From Discostella pseudostelligera (lineage: Eukaryota > Bacillariophyta > Thalassiosirophyceae > Thalassiosirales > Thalassiosiraceae): a stretch of 12,880 bases of DNA. Below are positions 1 through 7,740 of the stretch, piece after piece. Positions within the stretch are counted from its first letter, which is position 1; every line of letters begins with the position of its first letter. The notes under the pieces are model-generated. The model was not told the DNA's origin. It did no database searches and worked only from the letters and a program-made list of their open reading frames with translations. The position numbers and the translations under genes were made by a program. The stretch spans positions 1 through 12,880 of the forward strand of contig JALLBK010000495.1 of the NCBI GenBank assembly GCA_036940085.1, in the 5' to 3' direction.

Positions 1-139
1 TCGCGTGGGGTAATTTACCCGTGCGTCTTTCCGTCGCGTGGGGTAATTTACACCGATATTATCTGGGGTAATATCCTAGCGTCTTTCCGTCGACTTCGCA
101 ATCGTCACATCACACGTCACACTCCGATATTATCTGGGG
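1..139. repeat. Interleaved short repeats in the 5' flank of ORC4
   Basis: Three different words each occur twice in 139 bases. TCGCGTGGGGTAATTTAC is at 1-18 and 34-51, GCGTCTTTCCGTCG at 23-36 and 79-92, and CCGATATTATCTGGGG at 53-68 and 124-139. The first copy of the first word contains a perfect inverted repeat, GGGTAA-T-TTACCC (8-20), and the second copy has a near-match. The last copy ends 18 bases before the ORC4 start codon, so these may be promoter or 5'UTR elements. The array may continue to the left of the window. The repetition is seen directly; a regulatory role is inferred. Confidence 0.6.
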
Positions 140-157
140 AGGTCAATACTGTCGAGG

Positions 158-2532
158 ATGATGTCAACAAACGAACAAACATCATCGTCCCCATCATCCG
201 ACCAATTGTCGAACGAGGGGCATGCCCCCTCTGGTGTTGTAATAGCTGAACCTGAACCATCGTCGGGTGTGGTGGATTTCCAGTTGATGGAGTCGTCGGA
301 CAATGAGCATGAGCATGAGCGCTCAGGGTCGGAAAATGACGCGGGAAATGTAGATAGATTTGGGTTAGCATTCATGACGCAGCCGGACAACTCATTGTAT
401 GATAAGGAAAATAGTGAAAGCCATGAAACAGATTACTCTGGTAAATCCCAGCAGCCAGCTGAGTGCGATCAGGAGTTGTCTAAAACAGATATTTCTCGTT
501 TGTCACCATCGGTGCATGAGGTAGCGCCACCACCACCACAGTCAGTTGTTGAGTCTTCATTGCGATCGTCGCCTTCGTCTACAATTAAGTCTTCTATAAT
601 TGAGACGAGTCTATCATCTGGATCTGGACCGACCAAAGATAATGATGAGCAACATATCGGAGCTAGCGATAAATCAGCCATAGTCGATTTCGACACACAA
701 AATTCCATCATGTATGAGTCCGATGACGAAAGTAAGAGAAGACAACGCTTCCTTCACAAAATGGAGATGAAAAAGCAAGCGATATATCGCTCTTCGCTCC
801 ATCTTTGTGACAATTCATTCTCCTTCATCTATAACGAATCCAATTCAACAGCAATGAACAATGATGATGAACCCGGGTTGCCTTTTATCGGACCAGATTT
901 GAAAGAACAATATGACACTTTGAGGACATTGCTACGGAAGGGGTTATTGGGGTCGACACATGATGAAGATGATGATTATACGACCCTGAACTCAATGGAT
1001 GGTTCCAATGAAAAAACCTTACAACCCGCTGGCTCTAACCCATTCCTTCCCCAAATAAAATCTAATGTTTCTGCTGTACTCATGGGACCTAGGGGACATG
1101 GAAAGAGCTTGGTCTTGGAGAGGTAAGTGCTACCAAAAATGATGAATCACATGACCTGCGTATTCGGCGCTCTGGGTTCAATACCTACATTTCCCTCCTT
1201 GATGAAGTCTTACGCTCGGCCCAAATCGATGGCATCCCCATACTGATCGTTTTGGAGGAACTAGATACGTTCCTTGCTGGAGGGCGCTCCTCTAGTGCAC
1301 ACAATGCACCAGAAATTTCTGACAGTGGCAACCCACAACACGATGGTGGAAGCAGCGATCGGCAGTTATTGCTCTACCATTTACTGGACAGGGTTGCAGA
1401 TCATAAGTTTCTGGTCAGCTTCGTTGGAATGACTACCGAGTTAACGGCTGTGACTAGACTGGAGAAGCGGGTCCAATCTCGTGCCGAGGGCACGTCAAAA
1501 CTGATTTACTTTGGTCACAACAAGGATTATGATGATTTGGTGAAGTGTGTAATCGGCAAGTTTTACACTCCACCTGCATCTTGTGACTCTGATGTAGATG
1601 AATACAATGAGCAACATGCCATGCTTGAAATTCGAGAAGATGTGGAAACAATTCTTCGCGGTGGAGGGAAATTAGACGGCAATCTTGACAATTCCGATGA
1701 AGACGATGATGAAATCAATGATTTTACGCTTATTCAACGTGTGTTCCAACGCAACTATAACCTAAAGGGGTCGGATATGCGCTGGGTGTGCAGAGTGTTT
1801 GAAGTGGCATTGGGGCTACTGGCATCGGGCATTGATGAACGCATCCACCATTGCATAGAAAGCAATTCGGATGACCCACAGTCACAGGAGGAGTATGTTT
1901 CTACACCAAAATTAACCCCCAGTCATGTCGCGCAAGCCCTGGCAATAATGAGTGCATCGTTGGATGATATTTCAGACTCAATTGGACCGCCAGGTATCCC
2001 AACACGAAGCACCCTGGAACGTATTCATTGGGGACAATTGATAGGGGATCCAAACCATTATTCTTGCCTCGTTGGAACACATTCGCGCTTACTTGCTCTC
2101 CTTGGCCTTTCAGGACCGCAAGTTGCTGTTCTCTTGGCGGCGCGGCGAATCGAAGCGCGAGATGGGTCAGCCGAGGGAAACAAACAACCAGAGTCGCTGC
2201 CACTAACATATCAGCGCATTCAAGATGAATATGCTACATCCTTCGTCGCTAGTGGTCGGTACACAATCAGCTCGGATCGCTATCCTCTCCATGTATTGCA
2301 TCGATCGTGCACCGAACTGATGGAGCTGGGCATTATTTGCTTGAAAAAGCAGATGTGTGGCGGAGGTGCTCTGCAGTATGGGCATAACGATGTTCTTTGT
2401 TGTGGAAGTGATATATCGAATCTTCCTCTGCACGTCAACGTAGAGTGGGATCTTGAGTTTGTTTCCATTCTCAAGGCGGGTTTGTTGCAGTGCTCAACCG
2501 CTTTGCGAGAATGGGGCATGAAAATCAGTTAA
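158..2532 (+). CDS. ORC4: Origin recognition complex subunit 4 (ORC4), AAA+ core interrupted
   Basis: ORC4 is a nuclear AAA+ subunit of the complex that marks replication origins and loads MCM helicase. The start at 158 is the first ATG after an in-frame stop at 77-79. Roughly 260 N-terminal residues are Ser/Asp/Glu-rich and look disordered. Then come an ORC4-like helix (DLKEQYDTLRTLL), Walker A GPRGHGKS (1085-1108, residues 310-317), a Walker B-like ILIVLEELD (1240-1266), and the ORC4 signature LEKRVQSR (1459-1482), the segment that in ORC4 supplies arginine-finger residues to the ORC1 ATP site. A winged-helix-like C-terminus ends at TAA 2530-2532. The part up to 1122 is in one frame and ends at AG|GTAAGT. 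From about 1141 the match continues in another frame with no usable acceptor, and the Walker A to B spacing is about 40 residues short of known ORC4. The family call is strong, but the exon structure as given is not intact. At about 785 residues it is far longer than the animal protein (about 436), mainly because of the N-terminal tail. Confidence 0.85.
1093..1145 (+). other. Unresolved junction inside ORC4 (frame change, missing AAA+ segment)
   Basis: The upstream frame stops at TAA 1124-1126, immediately after a consensus splice donor (GTAAGT, 1123-1128). The downstream ORC4-matching frame is open from 1096, after a TAG at 1093-1095, and runs to 2532. No AG in the right phase at plausible intron distance precedes Walker B; the only phase-correct AG (1126-1127) would give an impossible 5-base intron. 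The segment family members carry after Walker A, with a strand and helices leading towards Walker B, is absent. A deletion or assembly collapse that removed most of an intron plus part of the next exon would explain both facts. A true pseudogene is possible but less likely, because both flanks are well conserved. Confidence 0.6.
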
Positions 2533-2722
2533 GTGCGCAATGAGCACGAAGTGCGGAATCGGAGATTGGTTCAATTAGGTGAAGGAAAGTCAAAATTGAT
2601 GCAAGTGACAACTAACGTGCATCGATGCGATCTGAACTGTTTGATGGTAAGATCTGCCAAGTAATTAACGCGTTACCAACTTCTACAAACTATCCTCTGG
2701 CCGTGTCTTAAATGTTGATATA
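2533..2722. other. Convergent intergenic region between ORC4 and the membrane protein gene
   Basis: This 190-base gap separates two genes that end towards each other, so it should hold both 3'UTRs. It contains a perfect 10-base palindrome, TAACGCGTTA, at 2666-2675, with outer arms GGTAA (2646-2650) and TTACC (2673-2677). No AATAAA signal and no gene were seen. Confidence 0.5.
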
Positions 2723-3544
2723 TTACACGTCAAGAGATTGATATCCCTCACCTCGAGCATTGACATTACTGAAAATGTTGCTCACCCATGACGGGCGCCC
2801 GGAGTCTGCCACCGGTGTAATTGTCGCCCCTGCATTATTTGATCCGCTTTGAGGTAAAGATTCATACGCCATCGACTGTGCAAACTCTGGAAAATTGTGC
2901 ATAAGATACAGAGTGTATGCGATCAACAGGAACAACATAACTATGATTGGAGAAAAGAGAGTGCATTGGATGATGATGAAGAATGCAGATGGGCCAGCTG
3001 TACTGCTCAAAGCCATTCCGACATCGGTTTGTGTATTGTTGAATGCAGTTGTTGTATTCATTAGTTCTCCCGATGAGGGCGGCTCGCCAAAACTCGGGGG
3101 AGAGAAGACACCCAAGGTCAACATATTCACCAGTGAAATAAGTCCACCCATAATAATCAATGCCAAAACTCTACCACGTGCCACATTTAGATCAATACTA
3201 GGATGTCCTCGGTAACCGAATCCTCTCATAAATACAATCGCCTTTTCACCAAACACTGGAATTCTCGCCTCAACTACCAGTATGAATAATGCCAACAATG
3301 CCACCGAAATCTCTAGTAAAAATCTTATCGGGGATGCAATAAGCATCACCAACCGTATCGGATTCAACACTCTGGGTAGTGTGTGAAAGATGAGAACTGT
3401 CAGGCAGGCCGCGCAATTCAACGATCTGACTTTTGTTACCAATTCGGCCGTGGTTGTCCCCTCTCCCCTGGCGGAATTTGGTACCCCCACATTGACATTG
3501 CCGATGCCGCCCACCGTTTCTCCGAAGTTAGATTGATATGCCAT
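2723..3544 (-). CDS. Small multi-pass membrane protein, possibly COPI-associated/TVP15-like
   Basis: This is a single-exon 273-residue protein. Hydrophobic stretches lie at about residues 43-58, 62-92, 124-147 and 186-214, giving around four membrane spans. The segment after the second span, with VEARIPVF, then a charged and aromatic FMRGFGY loop, then ARGRVLALIIMGG, recalls the layout of the COPI-associated/TVP15 Golgi membrane family, where an acidic E-x-x-IP motif is followed by an F-x-GRG segment leading into the next span. Potential N-glycosylation sites (NTT, NNT) lie between spans 3 and 4 at about 163-171. Both tails are polar and Gly/Asn-rich. The 5' end is divergent from the E1 gene, with 323 bases between the two starts. 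The membrane topology is seen; the family name and a Golgi/vesicle location are tentative, and another tetraspan family is possible. Confidence 0.75.
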   Translation of the reverse strand: MAYQSNFGETVGGIGNVNVGVPNSARGEGTTTAELVTKVRSLNCAACLTVLIFHTLPRVLNPIRLVMLIASPIRFLLEISVALLALFILVVEARIPVFGEKAIVFMRGFGYRGHPSIDLNVARGRVLALIIMGGLISLVNMLTLGVFSPPSFGEPPSSGELMNTTTAFNNTQTDVGMALSSTAGPSAFFIIIQCTLFSPIIVMLFLLIAYTLYLMHNFPEFAQSMAYESLPQSGSNNAGATITPVADSGRPSWVSNIFSNVNARGEGYQSLDV

Positions 3545-3867
3545 GGTTGTTACTTATCGTTTATTGTCCAAGCATCATGCGGCTCATCATATCTGCATGC
3601 ATCCGAACTGCGATCTGCGATCCTGCGATGAATTCTTTGTGCTGCGATCGATCCTGCCTGCGTATTTCCTGCCAAATACATTTTTCCCGCCAAGACTTTC
3701 CCGCCGGATTGTTCGGCACCAGCTGCAGTCTGTCTGTCTCCCGTCAAAGATCTTTTCCACCTTCTTGCCGCCGCAAGAGCCAAAGCCAAAGCCGGCCGAC
3801 CGCACCACATATCTACCAAGATATCTACAGCCGGCCCTATCGAAATCTCAAACAATTATTGACGACC
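3545..3867. promoter_or_regulatory. Divergent promoter of the membrane protein and ubiquitin E1 genes
   Basis: Two divergent start codons bracket 323 bases. The interval contains two perfect E2F-type sites (TTTCCCGCC, 3683-3691 and 3697-3705) and four copies of CTGCGAT (3608-3614, 3615-3621, 3623-3629, 3642-3648). A short repeat, ATATCTACC/ATATCTACA, lies closer to the E1 start, and a self-complementary CCATGG (3541-3546) covers the minus-strand start codon. No clear TATA box was identified. Bidirectional promoter use is inferred from the arrangement. Confidence 0.6.
3683..3705 (+). promoter_or_regulatory. Paired E2F-type sites
   Basis: The word TTTCCCGCC occurs twice, at 3683-3691 and 3697-3705, in the same orientation with starts 14 bases apart. 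It matches the E2F/DP consensus TTTSSCGC known from plants and animals. The pair lies 163-185 bases upstream of the E1 start codon and 139-161 bases upstream of the divergent membrane protein start. The exact doubling makes a chance match less likely; binding by an E2F factor in this organism is inferred. Confidence 0.55.
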
Positions 3868-6800
3868 ATGGCCGATGCAAACCCTCCACCCTCCACGGCC
3901 GCCACCGAGGTGGACGAAAAGCTCTACTCTCGTCAACTCTACGTCATGGGCCACGAAGCCCAACGTCGAATGATGGCCAGCCGTGCCGTCATTGTCGGCA
4001 TGTCCGGCCTGGGTGCCGAAATTGCCAAGAACATCATATTGGCTGGCATTAGTAGCGTGACGCTTTGTGATCCAGAAGTTCCCAATAGCTTTGATTTGGG
4101 GGGGAATTTCTATTTGGAGGAGGGGGATTTGAACAAGTGCGATGATGATGATGATGATGATGATGCAATTAGTGGAAAGAGGGGAAGGGCGGCAGTATGT
4201 CGTGCTCGGCTTGCGGAGCTCAATGAGTACGTCAAGGTGGATGTCGCGACGAATGTGTCGTCGTTGCGGGATGAGGCTGGATTGATCAACTTGGTCCGGG
4301 GGGCGTCAGTGGTAGTCATTACTGTCCCTCTACCCACCTCCCTTCTATGTGCTATCAATGACGCATGCCGTGCCTCGGGGAACCAAACTTGTTTCATCTA
4401 CGCATTGTCTACCAGTGTGTTTGGGCGTGTCTTTTGCGACTTTGGTGATGCCTTTGTTGTCAGTGATAAGGATGGAGAGAATCCAGCCACGTCTCAGGTA
4501 GAGACTATCTTGACTAGCAACCCGGCCTTGGTGAAAGTGCTCGAGGATCAAGGACGGCATGGATTGGAGACCGGAGATCATGTCACATTCTCCAGGGTGG
4601 TGGGCCTCGATGGACTGTTATCGAATAGCAGTGGCAAAAGCTATGAGGTCAAAGTCACTGGACCATTTACATTTGAATTATGCGGAGTGGATGCCTCTAC
4701 ATGCTCGGAGCCAGCCACGCAGGGATACATCACGCAGGTGAAGACACCCACCACCCTGTCCTTCAAATCGTACAAGGAGTCATTGGAGAACCATGGTGAG
4801 CTCATGATGAGTGATTTTGCCAAATTTGATCGTCCACCGTTGCTACACTTGGCATTCCGTGCACTGGCCGCATACGCGGAGGCACATGATATGGAGTATC
4901 CCCAGCCGGGGGATATGGTGGCGGCCAACGAGGTTTGGGAGTTGGCCAAAACTCTGGATTCGGAAAAGATCTTGGAGAATGATCCCAAAGCCGCCCAGCG
5001 CATTGTGTTGCATTTGGCGTCTGGATCGCGCGCCATCCTATCGCCCATGTGCGCTACCCTCGGTGGAATTGTTGGTCAGGAGGTGCTCAAGGCATGCAGT
5101 GGCAAGTTCACCCCCATCAACGGTTTCTTTTACTTTGATGCCGATGAATGCCTTCCCGAGGCACCTCTGGCAGATGTGACACCTACTGGCACTTCCCGTT
5201 ATGATAGTACGATTGCTGTCTTTGGAAAGGAAGCACAGCAAAAGCTACTGGATTTGAACTACTTTCTCATTGGTGCTGGAGCAATCGGCTGTGAAATGCT
5301 CAAGGTAGGTCATTCGGAGTTGACATTTTACCTTGTTGTCTTCGATAGTCCTTGACAGCGTCATCTGATATTTCATTGTTGGGTATCGCTACCTTATCCA
5401 GAACTGGGCTCTCATGGGTGTGGCGTGTGGCGACAAGGGCAAGATTCACATTACAGACATGGATCGCATTGAAAAATCGAACCTTAGTCGGCAGTTTCTC
5501 TTTAGGAACAAGGACATCAATGAGTTCAAATCGACCACTGCAGCGAAGGCGGCCGTCGATATGAATTCGGACATGAATCTTGTAGCGTATCAAGAGAAGG
5601 TGGGGGCAGATACTGAGCATATTTTTGGTGATGATTTCTACGATAAACTGGACGGAGTTTGCACCGCCCTTGACAATGTGGATGCCCGGCTGTACGTCGA
5701 TCAACGGTGTTTATTCTACCGCTTGCCCATGCTCGAAAGTGGTACGCTCGGGACGAAGGGAAACACACAGGTTGTTATTCCGCATGTAACGGAGAACTAC
5801 GGTGCCACACGTGATCCTCCTGAAAAGAGCATCCCTGTCTGCACCCTTAAGAACTTTCCAAATCAAATCCAACATACGCTGCAATGGGCACGTGACTACT
5901 TTGAGGGTGAATTCAAGCAAAGTAGCGAGGATGTCAATTCCTACTTGAGTAATCCAGACTACTCTGAGTCTCTCGCCGGGCAGCATTCCAAGATTGAAAC
6001 CGTCTTGGCAATTCGCAAGACATTAGTCGATGAACGTCCTGTTAGCTTTGAGGATTGCGTTGTGTGGGCCAGGTTGAAGTTTGAGAATCTCTTCAATAAT
6101 CCGATTAGGCAACTCCTATACAACTTCCCTGAAGATCAGGTCACCGCAAGCGGAACCAAGTTTTGGTCGGGAAGTAAGCGCTGTCCGAAGCCATTGACGT
6201 TCGATCTCAATGCCAAGTGCGAGGATGCACAGATGCGAAACCACTTCGATTTCATTGTTGCTGCCGCTAATCTTCGCGCGCAAATGTTTGGCATTAAAGG
6301 ACGCACCGATGAGGAGTACTTTGTTGAGGTTCTGCAGAATGTTATTGTACCTGACTTTTCTCCGCAGGAGGGAGTGAAGATTGCCACATCCGAGGCAGAG
6401 GCAAAGGATTCGGAAAACGCGGCGCCATCAGCCTTGGATGCGGAAGAGAATATCGAGGAGGTGTTGGCAAGTCTTCCAAAACCCGGAGAATTGGCGGGCT
6501 TCAAACTCAATCCCATTGAATTCGACAAAGATTTGGATGATCACATGCTCTTCGTGACGGCATGCTCCAACCTCCGTGCACTCAACTACTCTATCCCCAC
6601 AGAAGATACCCACCGCTCACGGGCAATTGCTGGTCGCATCATCCCCGCGATCGCCACCACGACTGCGTTGGTGACTGGTCTCGTTTGCCTAGAGTTGTAC
6701 AAGATTATCGGTACGCCACAGAAGGAGTTGAACATTGATGCATACAAGAATGGATTCGTCAATTTGGCAATTCCATTCATGACTCTCAGTGAACCCACCC

Positions 6801-7156
6801 CGCCTGCCAAGACGAAAACCATTGTGAAAGGGAAAGAATGGAACTGGACGGCATGGGACAGCCTAGATATGAATGTAGGAGACATCACTCTTCAACAATT
6901 CATCAATCACTTTGAAACTGAGTATAACCTCGAAGTGTCGATGATAAGCCACGGAGTCTCGATATTGTTCAGCTTCTTTGGGAACAAGAAGAAGCTCGCG
7001 GAGAGAATGAATATGAAAATGTCGGAAGTTGTCCAGAGCGTTTCGAAGAAGGAACTCCCGCCCAATCAACTATTCATCACCTTTGAAATCATCGCCACTG
7101 AGAGGGACACTGATGAGGATGTGGAACTACCTTACGTCAAGTTCCGTTTCCGTTAG
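3868..7156 (+). CDS. UBA1: Ubiquitin-activating enzyme E1 (UBA1), two exons
   Basis: E1 adenylates the ubiquitin C-terminus with ATP, forms a thioester on its catalytic cysteine and passes ubiquitin to E2 enzymes, in cytosol and nucleus. Exons are 3868-5304 and 5402-7156, encoding 1063 residues, close to the about 1058 of animal UBA1. The chosen ATG (ACCATGG context) precedes the conserved EKLYSRQLYVMG start. The inactive adenylation half carries GMSGLG (residues 44-49). The active half carries GAGAIGCEMLK (469-479), then TDMDRIEKSNLSRQFLFR and ALDNVDAR. The catalytic cysteine is Cys626 (TGC 5840-5842) in PVCTLKNFPN. The C-terminal ubiquitin-fold domain, which recruits E2, ends in PYVKFRFR. 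The nucleotide-binding, adenylation and catalytic motifs I can recognise are all intact. An eight-Asp insertion (residues 92-99) is unusual. The frame is open upstream to 3538, but that stretch is promoter-like. Confidence 0.97.
4141..4164 (+). repeat. (GAT)8 microsatellite encoding poly-Asp in UBA1
   Basis: Eight perfect GAT codons encode Asp92 to Asp99. They sit in the first adenylation domain, after the SFDLGGNFYLEEGDLNK segment and before RAAVCRARLAELNEYV, a surface loop where animal UBA1 has only a few residues. The pure triplet run is prone to length change. Confidence 0.9.
5305..5401 (+). other. 97-base GT-AG intron in UBA1
   Basis: The donor is AAG|GTAGGT at 5304/5305 and the acceptor is TTATCCAG|AAC at 5401/5402. 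The intron is phase 0. Splicing joins GCEMLK to NWALMG, matching the conserved continuation of the E1 nucleotide-binding loop. If retained, the reading frame meets a TGA at 5353-5355, truncating the enzyme before its catalytic cysteine. This is the only clean intron in the window and sets the expected intron size. Confidence 0.95.
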
Positions 7157-7455
7157 AGTGTGCATGCACTGGGATGTTGATACGTGTTCTGTGGTTTGTA
7201 TGAGTGGTGTTGAACATGATGTCTGCGACGCGTCCTCCGGTCGAGAGTAGAGTAGGCAAATTCATTCATAAAAATTGAAGAAATTCAAACCGATCCGACT
7301 TACCAGCATTTTCCGCCTCCTATCTTATCATTGCAGACCACGACATCGCCCTTTACTTTAGAGTATCTTACAATAGTATCAAATGGAAATAGATTTGTTG
7401 GAGATACTCTCATCCATCACTGCTCACTACATGCAGGCCGGCAGGTATTTATTCA
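7157..7455. other. UBA1 3' flank and distal kanadaptin upstream region, no gene supported
   Basis: About 300 bases without convincing coding potential. The left part should be the UBA1 3'UTR. A 9-base inverted repeat, AGAGTATCT (7360-7368) and AGATACTCT (7402-7410), with a 33-base loop, could form a hairpin in RNA. A 62-codon open frame starts at 7331, but it is short, runs through the downstream repeat, and resembles nothing I know. Confidence 0.5.
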
Positions 7456-7569
7456 GCGGGAAGTAAATGACTCGACTCGAAGAGCCTACACGTGGCAGAT
7501 TATTATGGCGGGAAATTGATGACTCGACTCACTCAGACTACACGTGGCAGATTGATATTTAGCGGGAGA
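7455..7569 (+). promoter_or_regulatory. Tandem 52-54 base promoter repeat with E2F-like and CACGTG motifs
   Basis: Two diverged units and the start of a third lie in tandem. Each begins with a GCGGGA core (7456, 7508, 7562). Units one and two then carry TGACTCGACTC (7468-7478, 7520-7530) and CTACACGTGGCAGATT (7486-7501, 7538-7553). The second unit holds a perfect E2F-type GGCGGGAAA (7507-7515); the first and third have AGCGGGAAG and AGCGGGAGA. CACGTG palindromes (E-box/G-box) lie at 7489-7494 and 7541-7546. The array sits 170-280 bases upstream of the kanadaptin start. The repetition and motifs are seen; promoter function is inferred. Confidence 0.6.
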
Positions 7570-7717
7570 CAGACTCCGGCGGCTCTCATGGTCATGACGA
7601 TTTTTTGTGTGTTCGATTCTGGGAGTGTTGATGAGTTTGGAGCAACTCACTTCTCTTCACTTCCGCCGCGCGTCCGCCGCCACTTACCTAGAGATTGCCA
7701 CTTCACTCCACTTCCCA

Positions 7718-7740
7718 CATCGATATATCGATTATCGATG
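7718..7740. promoter_or_regulatory. Nested ATCGAT palindromes at the kanadaptin start codon
   Basis: ATCGAT occurs three times, at 7719-7724, 7727-7732 and 7734-7739. The first two form a perfect 14-base palindrome (7719-7732). CATCGAT (7718-7724) and ATCGATG (7734-7740) form an outer inverted repeat, whose right arm includes the ATG. It may be a protein-binding site or a hairpin affecting start-codon use. Confidence 0.45.

Noticed and set aside
1..139. CRISPR array or transposon terminal repeats at the left edge
   Set aside because: The words are short, interleaved and only doubled, with no regular spacers, no transposase and a eukaryotic context.
1123..1127. GTAAG as a 5-base intron that would restore the ORC4 frame
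   Set aside because: It is far below any spliceosomal intron size, and it would not supply the roughly 40 missing residues. A deletion or assembly error explains the region better.
3543..4052. 169-codon plus-strand open frame starting at the divergent gene boundary
   Set aside because: It overlaps the conserved UBA1 N-terminus in another frame and has no recognisable content, so it is a shadow of the real gene.
4110..5048. Minus-strand open frames within UBA1 (such as 4110-4397 and 4641-5048)
   Set aside because: They are antisense shadows of a strongly conserved E1 coding region.
7331..7519. 62-codon open frame upstream of kanadaptin
   Set aside because: It is short, ends inside the promoter repeat and shows no domain, so it is more likely chance.
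7492..7737. N-terminal extension of kanadaptin from the ATG at 7492
   Set aside because: It would translate the second promoter repeat unit and the palindrome. The FHA region is already complete from 7738.
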